Origin: Candidatus Limnocylindrales bacterium
GTDB lineage: Bacteria; Chloroflexota; Limnocylindria; Limnocylindrales; CSP1-4
NCBI GenBank assembly: GCA_030647575.1
Contig: JAUSJS010000018.1
Location: forward strand, 1 to 20,963
DNA length: 20,963 nucleotides
Reading direction: 5' to 3'
Under the pieces are notes generated by a model. That model saw nothing but the letters and a program-made list of their open reading frames with translations. It did no database searches and was not told the origin of the DNA. This document shows positions 6,374 to 14,716 of the stretch, piece by piece. A program made the position numbers and the translations under genes. Every line of letters starts with the position of its first letter. Position 1 is the first letter of the stretch.

Positions 6374-6562
6374 GGACCCTCCCGCGTCTCGTTCCGGGCG
6401 ACCTTCGAGCTGATCAGCGGCGACTTCGTCTGCGAGCCACGCGGCTCGATCGAGGTGAAGGGCAAGGGGCCGACCGAGACCTGGTATCTCATCCGCCCAC
6501 GTCTCCGGAAGATCGACAGTCAGTCGGACGGAGCACGCGACGAAGCGATGGGTCAGGCGTGA
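6374..6562 (+). pseudogene. C-terminal remnant of a class III adenylate/guanylate cyclase
   Basis: The frame reads SRVSFRATFELISGDFVCEP, then RGSIEVKGKGPTETWYLI, and ends at TGA 6560-6562. This is the closing strand pair of class III nucleotide cyclase domains (pattern AT(Y/F)EL ... (F/C)xxRGxIxVKGKGxxxT(W/Y)xL). The catalytic core (metal-binding Asp residues and base-specifying residues) is missing. The frame is open back to 6239, but the upstream part resembles nothing. No start codon with a ribosome site was found, so it is treated as a decayed tail. Confidence 0.55.
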
Positions 6563-6611
6563 GCAGGCGAAACGCGCACCGGATCGAATGGCTGTGGACA
6601 GATCCGCCAAT

Positions 6612-6839
6612 TCAACGGCGAAGCGATGCTGCATCGGGTTCACACGCCGAGCCGGCCTGATCGAAGGCATCGCGGGCGACGAGCAAGGCAGCGGAGCCGA
6701 TCGCCGAGACCGCGGAGGCCCGCAACACGTAGATCCGCCGAAGCTGCTCCTCAGGCCCCGGGCGCGGTCCCGGGCCCTTTCTGCGTGCGTCGGCTGGGCC
6801 TGGCCGGGTGAGAATTCGGTCGCGGCGGGACTGGCTCAT
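6612..6839 (-). CDS. Small hypothetical protein with one possible membrane helix (75 aa)
   Basis: The middle and C-terminal codons of this minus-strand frame nearly all end in G or C, unlike the other frames here. They encode EEQLRRIYVLRASAVSAIGS followed by AALLVARDAF, a possible membrane or amphipathic helix. The first 25 residues are Arg/Pro/Gly-rich with less typical codons, so the true start may differ or the N-terminus may be lost. No Shine-Dalgarno is seen before ATG 6839. It lies next to the cyclase remnant and may itself be a gene fragment. No family is recognised. Confidence 0.35.
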   Translation of the reverse strand: MSQSRRDRILTRPGPADARRKGPGPRPGPEEQLRRIYVLRASAVSAIGSAALLVARDAFDQAGSACEPDAASLRR

Positions 6840-6937
6840 GCCATGTATCAGGCAAGGCTGTCGTCAACTGACAGCGGGCGGGTCTCCGAATCCCTTTGGG
6901 GGCACCACTCGACATCCGGCTGCGCCGCCCGCCCTGC

Positions 6938-6943
6938 TACCAT
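6938..6943 (+). promoter_or_regulatory. CTACCAT -10 box, leaderless start
   Basis: TACCAT ends 8 nt before ATG 6952. With the usual 6-8 nt from -10 to the transcription start, the mRNA would begin at or next to the ATG. No Shine-Dalgarno is present. A TCGACA lies at 6909-6914, but the 23-bp spacing is too long. Confidence 0.45.
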
Positions 6944-6951
6944 CGCCGGCG

Positions 6952-7305
6952 ATGGAGATCATGGGCATCCAGATCCGCACGATCGTTCGCGACAATGTCG
7001 CGACTCGCTGCGACGGCTGCGTCCAGATCATCGAGGGGACCCCCTGGCGGATCAACCTGCTCGACATCGTGGCGGCCGCGGCGCCCGTGGCCTGGACCGA
7101 TCGACCGGCGATCAATCCCGGGCCGTTCCAGTTCCACGGCGACCCCGCCTGCGTCCGGCGCTGGATGGCGGCCAAGGGCTACCTCTTTTGCCGCCGCGGC
7201 CAGGTTCGCGAGATCATGCGGCCGGTGGCGATCCCCGGAGCGGCTGGACGGTACGGCCTGTGCGATGGGATCCATCGCGACGATCACGAGTTTGTCCCGG
7301 CCTGA
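6952..7305 (+). CDS. Hypothetical Cys-containing small protein (117 aa)
   Basis: This soluble 117-residue protein carries Cys-x-x-Cys near its N-terminus (TRCDGCVQIIEGTPWRI), then a Trp-rich middle (VAWTD, GPFQFHGDPACVRRWM), a GYLFCRRG turn and LCDGIHRDDHEF at the end. Cys and His spacing would suit a metal site, but I cannot assign a family. ATG 6952 was chosen because the upstream frame has poor codon use and the CTACCAT box sits 8 nt before it; a second ATG follows at 6961. It stands alone ahead of the HTH/membrane-protein pair. Confidence 0.65.
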   Translation: MEIMGIQIRTIVRDNVATRCDGCVQIIEGTPWRINLLDIVAAAAPVAWTDRPAINPGPFQFHGDPACVRRWMAAKGYLFCRRGQVREIMRPVAIPGAAGRYGLCDGIHRDDHEFVPA

Positions 7306-7357
7306 CGCGACACGGTTCGTTCGTGCCGCGAGGTGCCGCCGCCACGCCCGCATCCGC

Positions 7358-7387
7358 TTGACGCAGGGGCACCGACGAGCCTATCCT
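7358..7387 (+). promoter_or_regulatory. Sigma-70-type promoter of the HTH gene
   Basis: TTGACG (7358-7363), an 18-bp spacer, then TATCCT (7382-7387). Both boxes are close to consensus. Transcription would start near 7394, leaving a leader of about 70 nt before GTG 7466. Confidence 0.5.
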
Positions 7388-7465
7388 CCGCCGGCCTGAG
7401 CCGATCGTCAGTACCTAGATTTGCCCAGGTTCACCGATTGGGTCACCCTCCAGCTCGAGGCTCAC

Positions 7466-8146
7466 GTGTCCGACCTCGCAGTAGGTGCCCACCCGCCCGT
7501 GCCCGCTCGTGCAGGACAGGCCGTGCGCTGGCTGTCGCTCGGGCCGGCCAGCCGGGTGCTCGGCGTCGATCCCGACACGCTCCGCCGTTGGGCGGACGAG
7601 GGCCGGGTCGAAACCTATGTCACCCCTGGCCGGCATCGACGCTTCGACCGGCGGACGATCGAGCGCCTTGCGTCCACTCGGCGGGCTGGCGTGCGGCCGC
7701 TGGCCAGCCTCGGCGCCGGCGCGGATCGACTGACCCGAGCCTATCGGCGGAGCTACGCAACCGAGGCGCCCGCGCATCGCGTCCGGGCCGATGACACCGT
7801 CGAGCTCGAGCGCTACCGGCAGGATGGTCGCCGGCTCGTCGATGCTCTCGTGGCGCATCTCGACGCCGACCCGTCGGACGACGCCGCGCGCGCGGCTGCC
7901 GAGGCGCAGGCGACGGCAGTCGTCGATGACCTCGCCGGGCGGATGTCCGCCGCGGGAACGAGCCTGACCGAGGCGGTCGGATTGTTCGTTGCGGCGCGCC
8001 GGCCGTTCCTGGCCGAGCTCGCCGGTCTGGGCCGGCGGCGGACGCTCGATGCCGCACGGCTGGCGGGGCTCTATGAGAACGCCTCGGGGTTGCTCGACCG
8101 CCTGTTGCTGAGGCTCATCGAGACGTACCAGGAAACGGCGCGTTGA
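7466..8146 (+). CDS. HTH-domain protein (MerR/excisionase-type DNA-binding domain)
   Basis: Residues ~22-68 form a MerR/excisionase-type winged helix: a WLSLGPASRVLGVDPDTLRR helix-turn-helix, WADEGRVETYVTPGRHRRF (the turn and wing with the typical T-P-G-R-H-R-R/Y-F) and an IERL helix. Residues 80-226 are an Ala/Arg/Leu-rich helical region with no ligand-binding motif I can name. The second half (AVGLFVAARRPFLAEL, SGLLDRLLLRLIETYQE) may dimerise or sense. GTG 7466 has GAGG 5 nt upstream; a TTG at 7421 in the same frame is possible but poorer. The stop overlaps the TTG of the downstream membrane protein as TTGA, so the two are translationally coupled and likely work together. Confidence 0.75.
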   Translation: MSDLAVGAHPPVPARAGQAVRWLSLGPASRVLGVDPDTLRRWADEGRVETYVTPGRHRRFDRRTIERLASTRRAGVRPLASLGAGADRLTRAYRRSYATEAPAHRVRADDTVELERYRQDGRRLVDALVAHLDADPSDDAARAAAEAQATAVVDDLAGRMSAAGTSLTEAVGLFVAARRPFLAELAGLGRRRTLDAARLAGLYENASGLLDRLLLRLIETYQETAR

Positions 8147-9210
8147 CCGTGGACCCACGGATCGTCCTGCCGGCGCTCACCTCCATCCTGGCCCTCGTCT
8201 TCGCGGTCGCGCTGTTCGACCAATGGCGTGAGCGACGGGGAGGGTTCCAGCTCATCTGGACCTTCGGGATGCTGTTCTATGGCGTGGGCGCAGGCTGTGA
8301 GGCCATCGCCGCCATCTCTGGCTGGAACGAGGAGCTCTACCGGACGTGGTACCTGACCGGCGCGGTCTGGACGGCCGGCTGGCTCGGGCTGGGGACGGCC
8401 TTCCTGCTCGGGCGGACGCGTTTCGGCTACAGCTTCGCCCTGTGCCTCTTCCTGGCCGGCCTGTTCACCTTCCTGCTCCGCAACAGGCCCGAATACGCCG
8501 GCGCCGGGGCCTTGCCGCTGGTCTACTTCATCGTCGCCGGCCTGCTGGCGCTGGCCGTCGCGGTCGAGACCTACTTCACGAACGATCGCTGGCCCCTCCT
8601 CGCCGCGGGCGCCGTCGTCGGTGCGACGCTGCTCAGTCTCGTGCTGATGGCCACCACGACCCTCGCCGCGCCCGGTTATGCCCTCGACCCGGCGACCGGC
8701 GCTCCCGTGGCCACGCTCTTTCCTCCCGAGCTCAGGCTCCTGACCCCGTTCCTCAACATCACCGGCGCCTTCTCGCTCTTCCTGGGCGCGATCTTCTCGA
8801 CCTATGTGTTCATGCCGAAGCGACGGGTGCTCGGCTACTCCCTGGACCCGAACCAGCCGGGCGACCAGTTCCTGTTCAACCTGCTCATCGCGCCCGTCGC
8901 GATCTCGGTCAACCTCGTCGCCTCCCTGCCCGCAGCGGCCCGTGCGCTTCTCGCCGGCCGGCTCCATAGCCGGGTGCCGGCGACGATCCTGATCGCGGTC
9001 GGTGCGGTCGTCGCCACGCTCGGCGATACGCTCAACCGCTTCGGGATGACCGAATGGTTCCAGCTCGGCAAGTTCCTGGGCGTGCTCTTCCTGTTTGTCG
9101 GGTTCCTCGTCTCGATCGAGGTCTTCCGCGAGATCCGAATCCCGTTCACGTCGATCCGGCTCGGCGACGGGAGGCGCGAGTCTCCCGCGGCGGAGCGGCT
9201 TTCAGGGTAG
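8143..9210 (+). CDS. Uncharacterised ten-helix membrane protein
   Basis: This 355-residue integral membrane protein has about ten hydrophobic helices, from VLPALTSILALVFAVALF near the N-terminus to FLGVLFLFVGFLVSIEVF near the C-terminus. Helix 2-3 loops carry conserved-looking Trp/Tyr/Cys residues (WTFGMLFYGVGAGCEAI, ELYRTWYLTGAVWTAGW), and a long cytosolic loop reads PKRRVLGYSLDPNQPGDQF. I cannot place it in a transporter family. The start is TTG 8143, which shares TTGA with the stop of the HTH gene and has AGGAAA about 8 nt upstream; GTG 8149 is the alternative. Coupling to a DNA-binding protein suggests a membrane sensor or effector under its control, which is inference. Confidence 0.7.
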   Translation: MTVDPRIVLPALTSILALVFAVALFDQWRERRGGFQLIWTFGMLFYGVGAGCEAIAAISGWNEELYRTWYLTGAVWTAGWLGLGTAFLLGRTRFGYSFALCLFLAGLFTFLLRNRPEYAGAGALPLVYFIVAGLLALAVAVETYFTNDRWPLLAAGAVVGATLLSLVLMATTTLAAPGYALDPATGAPVATLFPPELRLLTPFLNITGAFSLFLGAIFSTYVFMPKRRVLGYSLDPNQPGDQFLFNLLIAPVAISVNLVASLPAAARALLAGRLHSRVPATILIAVGAVVATLGDTLNRFGMTEWFQLGKFLGVLFLFVGFLVSIEVFREIRIPFTSIRLGDGRRESPAAERLSG

Positions 9211-9350
9211 GCCCGCAACCCAGGTTCGTACCGCTCACAGGGCCAGCAGTAACCGCCACCGGAGCGGTCATCCGCAGCGCGACGATGTCCGTGGGGGCGA
9301 GCGTGTCGGGCGTTGTCCGCGGGGGCAGGCGTGTCGGCGGCCTCACGCCC

Positions 9351-9356
9351 TACCAT
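9351..9356 (+). promoter_or_regulatory. CTACCAT -10 box, leaderless start of the EamA gene
   Basis: TACCAT ends 8 nt before ATG 9365, the same distance as at 6938/6952. No Shine-Dalgarno precedes the ATG. Confidence 0.45.
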
Positions 9357-9364
9357 GGGCGGCG

Positions 9365-10396
9365 ATGCCTGGTTCGAGTCGCCCGCCGATCGCGGGCGTT
9401 GCCATCGTCCTCGTCGCCGCCTCCCTGTTTGGGACGCTCGGCCCGCTGTCCCGCTTCGCCTACGACGCTGGGATGGAGCCGCTCGCCTTCGTCGCCTGGC
9501 GTGGCGGCATCGGCTTCCTCGCCACGGCGGCCTTCGTGGCCTGGCGGATCGCCCGGCGCGGCGAGCGGCTCACGCGGCTGGCGGACCTGGACGGTCGGGC
9601 GAGGCTGAGCCTGGCGATTGCGGCAGGCATGGGCTTCACCCTCAACCTGTCCATGTTCATCGCCTTCGACCGGATCACCGTGGCGCTCGCCCTGCTCGGC
9701 TTCTACACCTACCCCGTCCTGGTCGCGGTTGGCAACGTCCTGCTCGGGCGAGAGCCGCTGGATCGCCGCCGGGTCGTTGCCCTGGTGCTGGCCGTCATGG
9801 GTATGGTCGCCGTTGTCGCCTCGCAGCTGGATCCGGCGGCCGGCATTCGATTCGATGCCATCGGCGTCGGGCTCGCTCTCGCCGCGGCCTGCAGTCAGGC
9901 CGTCTTCGTGATCCTGAGCCGCAGCGGCTACCGGGTCGTGCCCGCCGATCAGGCGATGGCCGTCGTCCTTGCCGTCACCGTCGGGTGCAGCCTCGCCCTG
10001 GCCGTCGCGACCGGAGCGACAGCGACGCTTGCCTATCCGCTGGAAGCGCCGTCGGTCGTGCCGTTGCTCTCGTTCACCGGGCTCTTTGCGGCCGCGATCC
10101 CGTCCATGCTGTTCCTGACCGGGATCCGGCTCGTGGGCGGCACCGGCGCGGGCATCTTGATGCTCTTCGAGCCGGTCGTCGGAGTAGCGCTGGCGGCTTG
10201 GTTGCTGGGCGAGGGGTTGGCGACGATCCAGGTCGTGGGCGGGCTGGCGATCCTGGCGGCCGCCCTGATCCTCCAGCGCGCCGCGCCGCCCGGCGAACGG
10301 GTCGTGGCAGCGCCGGCAGTCGAGGCCGACACGCCTGCAGCGGACCCTGTCCCACCACCATTGCCCCTGCGCGGCTCCGAGGGGTCACAGCCTTGA
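9365..10396 (+). CDS. DMT-superfamily (EamA) transporter
   Basis: The 343-residue protein has ten hydrophobic helices arranged as two EamA repeats, typical of the drug/metabolite transporter superfamily that exports amino acids, metabolites or drugs. The first repeat starts VAIVLVAASLFGTLGPLSRF and includes the family-typical AFVAWRGGIGFL. The second starts GVGLALAAACSQAVFVILSR and ends with FEPVVGVALAAWLLGEGL, which matches the closing EamA signature (x-EPxxxxxxxxxxLGE). A Pro-rich cytosolic tail of ~45 residues follows. The start is ATG 9365, placed by the CTACCAT box and by the first helix beginning ten residues later. The stop overlaps the TTG of the next gene (TTGA), so the hydrolase is co-translated. 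The substrate cannot be deduced. Confidence 0.85.
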   Translation: MPGSSRPPIAGVAIVLVAASLFGTLGPLSRFAYDAGMEPLAFVAWRGGIGFLATAAFVAWRIARRGERLTRLADLDGRARLSLAIAAGMGFTLNLSMFIAFDRITVALALLGFYTYPVLVAVGNVLLGREPLDRRRVVALVLAVMGMVAVVASQLDPAAGIRFDAIGVGLALAAACSQAVFVILSRSGYRVVPADQAMAVVLAVTVGCSLALAVATGATATLAYPLEAPSVVPLLSFTGLFAAAIPSMLFLTGIRLVGGTGAGILMLFEPVVGVALAAWLLGEGLATIQVVGGLAILAAALILQRAAPPGERVVAAPAVEADTPAADPVPPPLPLRGSEGSQP

Positions 10397-11187
10397 CCCA
10401 GTCGCGCATTCGCGTCCTGATCCCGGCGGCGGCGACCGACCCGACGATCACCGCCGTCGGCCCGCCCGCCGCGCCGGCCATCGTGTTCGTTCATGGCATG
10501 CGCCTGACGCGGGCCGCCTGGGCCGCTCAGCTCGACGAGCTGGGGGACGAGTTCCGGGCGATCGCCGTGGACCTGCCCGGACACGGCGCGCGGGCCAACG
10601 AGCCGTTCACGCTCGAGGGCGCCGCGGACGTCGTTGCGGCAACGATCCGCGAGCATGCCGCGGACGGCCGCGCCGTCGTAGTCGGGTTGTCCCTCGGTGG
10701 GTACGTGGCCATAGTCCTGGCCGCCCGCGAGCCCGAACGGGTCCGGGGCCTGGTGCTGGCGGGCGCGACGGCGGAGCCGGTCGGCATTTGGTCGATGGCC
10801 TACCGGGCTTTGGCCGCTGCGATGGACCGATTCGACGGGCCAGCTCTCCAGCGTCTCAACGCCTGGTTCTTCCGAGCTCGGTATCCTGCGCCGATCGCCG
10901 ACCCGATCGTCGCCGGCGGCTTCTGGTCGAAGGGTGGGGCAACGGCCCTGCGCACGCTGCTCGGGCAGCGCTTCGCCCCCCGGCTGGCCGCCTACCCGGG
11001 ACCCACGCTGATCCTCAACGGCGAGTGGGACCTGCCCTTCCGGTTGTCGGCGGGCACCTTCGCCGCGGCCGCCCGGGACGCCCGGCGGGTGCGCCTGGCG
11101 GGCGCGCTGCACCTCTCGAATCTCGATCGCCCGGCTGCGTTCAACGAGGCGGTCCGGCGGTTCGCCCGCTCGGTCGGAGCCGCTTGA
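10393..11187 (+). CDS. Alpha/beta-hydrolase fold protein
   Basis: The 264-residue enzyme shows the alpha/beta-hydrolase order. The oxyanion-side HG motif (IVFVHGMRLTRAAWAAQL) is followed by AIAVDLPGHGARANEPF, the nucleophile elbow VVGLSLGGYVA (G-L-S-L-G, Ser nucleophile), LVLAGATAEP after the elbow, an acid-bearing TLILNGEWDLPF (Asp) and a late His in ALHLSNLDRPAAFNEAV. All three catalytic residues are present. The product is a serine hydrolase or esterase-like enzyme of unknown substrate. TTG 10393 has GAGGGG about 8 nt upstream and overlaps the EamA gene's stop by 4 bp, so the pair is probably one operon. A -10 box for galU lies just after its stop. Confidence 0.85.
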   Translation: MTQSRIRVLIPAAATDPTITAVGPPAAPAIVFVHGMRLTRAAWAAQLDELGDEFRAIAVDLPGHGARANEPFTLEGAADVVAATIREHAADGRAVVVGLSLGGYVAIVLAAREPERVRGLVLAGATAEPVGIWSMAYRALAAAMDRFDGPALQRLNAWFFRARYPAPIADPIVAGGFWSKGGATALRTLLGQRFAPRLAAYPGPTLILNGEWDLPFRLSAGTFAAAARDARRVRLAGALHLSNLDRPAAFNEAVRRFARSVGAA

Positions 11188-11210
11188 CCGGGCCGGCAGG
11201 AACCCCGGGG

Positions 11211-11216
11211 TATACT
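11211..11216 (+). promoter_or_regulatory. TATACT -10 box upstream of galU
   Basis: TATACT (5 of 6 consensus) would start transcription near 11223, about 30 nt before ATG 11253. A TTGACC at 11184-11189 overlaps the hydrolase stop, but the 21-bp spacer is too long for a normal -35. Confidence 0.45.
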
Positions 11217-11252
11217 TCGCGAACTGCCCAACCCGCTGTAGTCCGAGGTTCG

Positions 11253-12131
11253 ATGCGCGTACGCAAGGCTGTCTTCCCTGCCGCCGGCTGGGGCACCCGG
11301 TTCCTGCCGGCGACCAAGGCCCAGCCAAAGGAAATGCTCCCGCTGGTCGACAAGCCGATCATCCAGTACGCGGTCGAGGAGGCCGTCGCGGCCGGTGTCG
11401 AGCAGGTCATCATCGTCACCTCGAGCCAGAAGCGCGCGATCGAGGACCATTTCGACCTCTCCTATGAGCTCGAGCACCTGCTCGAGGAGAAGGGCGACAT
11501 CGAGATGCTCCGCCAGGTGCGCGCGATCAGCGACCTGGCCCAGGTGGCCTACGTTCGCCAGAAGGAACAGCTTGGGCTGGGACACGCGGTCCTGATGGCC
11601 AAGGACCTGATCGGCCACGAGCCGTTCGCTGTCATCCTGCCCGACGACGTCGTCATCGCCGAGCGGCCGTGCATCGGCCAGCTCATCCACGCCTACCACC
11701 AGCACCACGGCTCGGTGGTGGCGGTGATGGAAGTGCCGCCCGAGGAGATGAGCCGGTACGGCGTGATCGCGTCGGAACCTTCCGAGGACCCGCTCGACCA
11801 CGGCCGGCTGCACCGGATCACCCGGCTGGTCGAGAAGCCCGCCGCCGCCGACGCTCCGTCCAACCTTGCGATCATCGGCCGCTACGTGCTGACGCCCAAG
11901 ATCTTCGACAAGCTGGAGCAGACCAAGCGCGGCGCCGGAGGCGAGATCCAGCTGACCGATGCGATCGCCGCGCTGATGGAGGAGCAGGAGGTCTTCGGCT
12001 ACGAGTTCGAGGGCACCCGCTACGACGCGGGGACCGTCATGGGCTGGCTCCAGGCGTCCGTAGAGCTCACGCTCGGGCGAGCGGATCTCGGCCCACCGTT
12101 CCGGAGCTACCTCCAGGGGCTCCGGCTCTGA
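11253..12131 (+). CDS. galU: UTP--glucose-1-phosphate uridylyltransferase
   Basis: The 292-residue cytosolic enzyme makes UDP-glucose from UTP and glucose 1-phosphate, feeding cell-envelope polysaccharide and glycolipid synthesis. The nucleotidyltransferase signature is complete: AVFPAAGWGTRFLPATKAQP, then KEMLPLVDKPIIQYAVEEA near the N-terminus, VIIVTSSQKRAIEDHFD, EQLGLGHAVLMAKDLIG, the metal/uridine-binding LPDD, and VEKP. The C-terminal part has RYVLTPKIFDKLE, GGEIQLTDAIAAL and YDAGTVMGWLQA, as in bacterial GalU rather than GlmU or RfbA. Length is normal. ATG 11253 has GAGG about 5 nt upstream and a TATACT box about 37 nt upstream. It sits directly ahead of the PASTA kinase gene. Confidence 0.93.
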   Translation: MRVRKAVFPAAGWGTRFLPATKAQPKEMLPLVDKPIIQYAVEEAVAAGVEQVIIVTSSQKRAIEDHFDLSYELEHLLEEKGDIEMLRQVRAISDLAQVAYVRQKEQLGLGHAVLMAKDLIGHEPFAVILPDDVVIAERPCIGQLIHAYHQHHGSVVAVMEVPPEEMSRYGVIASEPSEDPLDHGRLHRITRLVEKPAAADAPSNLAIIGRYVLTPKIFDKLEQTKRGAGGEIQLTDAIAALMEEQEVFGYEFEGTRYDAGTVMGWLQASVELTLGRADLGPPFRSYLQGLRL

Positions 12132-12152
12132 CGATCGGACCGAGGGGACTCC

Positions 12153-12163
12153 TACGCTACGAT
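12153..12163 (+). promoter_or_regulatory. Possible -10 boxes (TACGCT / TACGAT) before the kinase gene
   Basis: TACGCT (12153-12158) and the overlapping TACGAT (12158-12163) both fit TAnnnT. The second contains the ATG at 12162, which argues that this ATG is promoter DNA and not the start codon. Transcription from about 12170 would leave a ~64-nt leader before TTG 12234. Confidence 0.3.
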
Positions 12164-12233
12164 GGCCGGCCGGGCGCCTCAATCGGCTCGAGCCGGACAT
12201 TCTGAGCGCCACCGAGCACGAGGGGCAGACCGC

Positions 12234-14069
<1,836 letters not shown>

Positions 14070-14103
14070 TCCCGCGCCCCGAGCGGGTGTTCTCGCCTGG
14101 GGC

Positions 14104-14131
14104 GGGCCCGAGTCTCGCCCGCATCGGGCCC
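14104..14131 (+). terminator. Hairpin after the PASTA kinase gene
   Basis: GGGCCCGA (14104-14111) pairs perfectly with TCGGGCCC (14124-14131) around a 12-nt loop, 35 bp after the kinase stop. No U-tract follows. The right arm runs into the 166-bp repeat element. Confidence 0.35.
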
Positions 14132-14296
14132 GATTCCAGCCCGGTTGGTATGCCGGACGCGAGCCGGTCACGGGCGCCAGCCCGCCTGGAACTCTCGGCA
14201 GAGATCGGCCGGACACGTCGGGTATTCCAGTAGCGCTGCTGTTGTCGGCGCGCGACGGAACTCGTGAGGTCCCTTGTGCCAATCAGCCTGGAATCG
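14131..14296 (-). repeat. 166-bp dispersed element, copy 1 (inverted relative to copy 2)
   Basis: The element is bounded by perfect CGATTCCAG and CTGGAATCG ends; the imperfect inverted ends extend to about 20 bp (CGATTCCAGCCCGGTTGG against CCAATCAGCCTGGAATCG). Reverse-complemented, it aligns over its whole length with 19502-19667, at about 70-75% identity by hand, with exactly the same total length. The conserved inner landmarks are CAGCAG, ACTGGAA, GAGAGTTCCAG-like and ACCGG-7nt-CCGG hairpin blocks. It fills most of the gap between the convergent kinase and folB genes. It may be a MITE-like element or a structured RNA or bidirectional terminator; no ORF is intact in both copies. Confidence 0.7.
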
Positions 14297-14335
14297 GGGC
14301 CCGGAATCTGGGTCAGAGGCCCGTTGGGTCGCGCG

Positions 14336-14716
14336 TCAGCCTCGGCGGTCGTCGGCGGAGCGGCGGCGCCAGATCTCGACCCCTGCGTGGTCGAGCGGTC
14401 CGCCCAGCTGGACGTTCGGTTTGCGGACACGAACGCCGACCTCATTGACCTCGAAATCGGCCAGGAGCTCGTGGCTGATCGCCTCGGCCAGCGCCTCGAG
14501 CAGGCGGAACGAGGTCGATTCCACGATCTGGCGCACGGCGTTGTAGACCTTGCCGTAGTCGACCGACTTGCCGAGGTCGTCGTCCACGCCGGCCGGCTGC
14601 AGGTTGAGAGCGAGCTCCACATCGACCTCGAATGGCTGTGGTGTCAGGAGCTCGTGGTCGTAGTAGCCATGGCGGCCCTGGAAGCGCATGTTGGCGAGGA
14701 CGATCCGATCGCTCAG
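14336..14716 (-). CDS. folB: Dihydroneopterin aldolase
   Basis: The 126-residue cytosolic enzyme converts 7,8-dihydroneopterin to 6-hydroxymethyl-dihydropterin plus glycolaldehyde in folate synthesis. It shows the FolB order: SDRIVLANMRFQGRHGYYDHE at the N-terminus, FEVDVELALNLQPAGVDDDL, SVDYGKVYNAVRQIVE, SFRLLEALAEAISHELL, and a closing VRVRKPNVQLGGPLDHAGVEI strand with the usual K-P. The first in-frame ATG (14689) would delete the first beta strand. CTG at 14716 restores it, overlaps the folP stop as CTGA and has AAGGAGG 5-6 nt upstream, so CTG is the likely start. It is the last gene of the fol operon. Confidence 0.88.
   Translation of the reverse strand: MSDRIVLANMRFQGRHGYYDHELLTPQPFEVDVELALNLQPAGVDDDLGKSVDYGKVYNAVRQIVESTSFRLLEALAEAISHELLADFEVNEVGVRVRKPNVQLGGPLDHAGVEIWRRRSADDRRG

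Noticed and set aside
8071..8967. A 298-aa minus-strand frame opposite the ten-helix membrane protein
   Set aside because: Gln/Glu/Arg-rich mirror of hydrophobic codons on the other strand; not a gene.
11184..11216. TTGACC...TATACT as a complete galU promoter
   Set aside because: The 21-bp spacer is too long; only the -10 box is kept.
12162..12233. ATG 12162 as the kinase start
   Set aside because: It overlaps a -10-like TACGAT, has no ribosome site, and adds 24 residues before the kinase fold; TTG 12234 has AGGGG 8 nt upstream.
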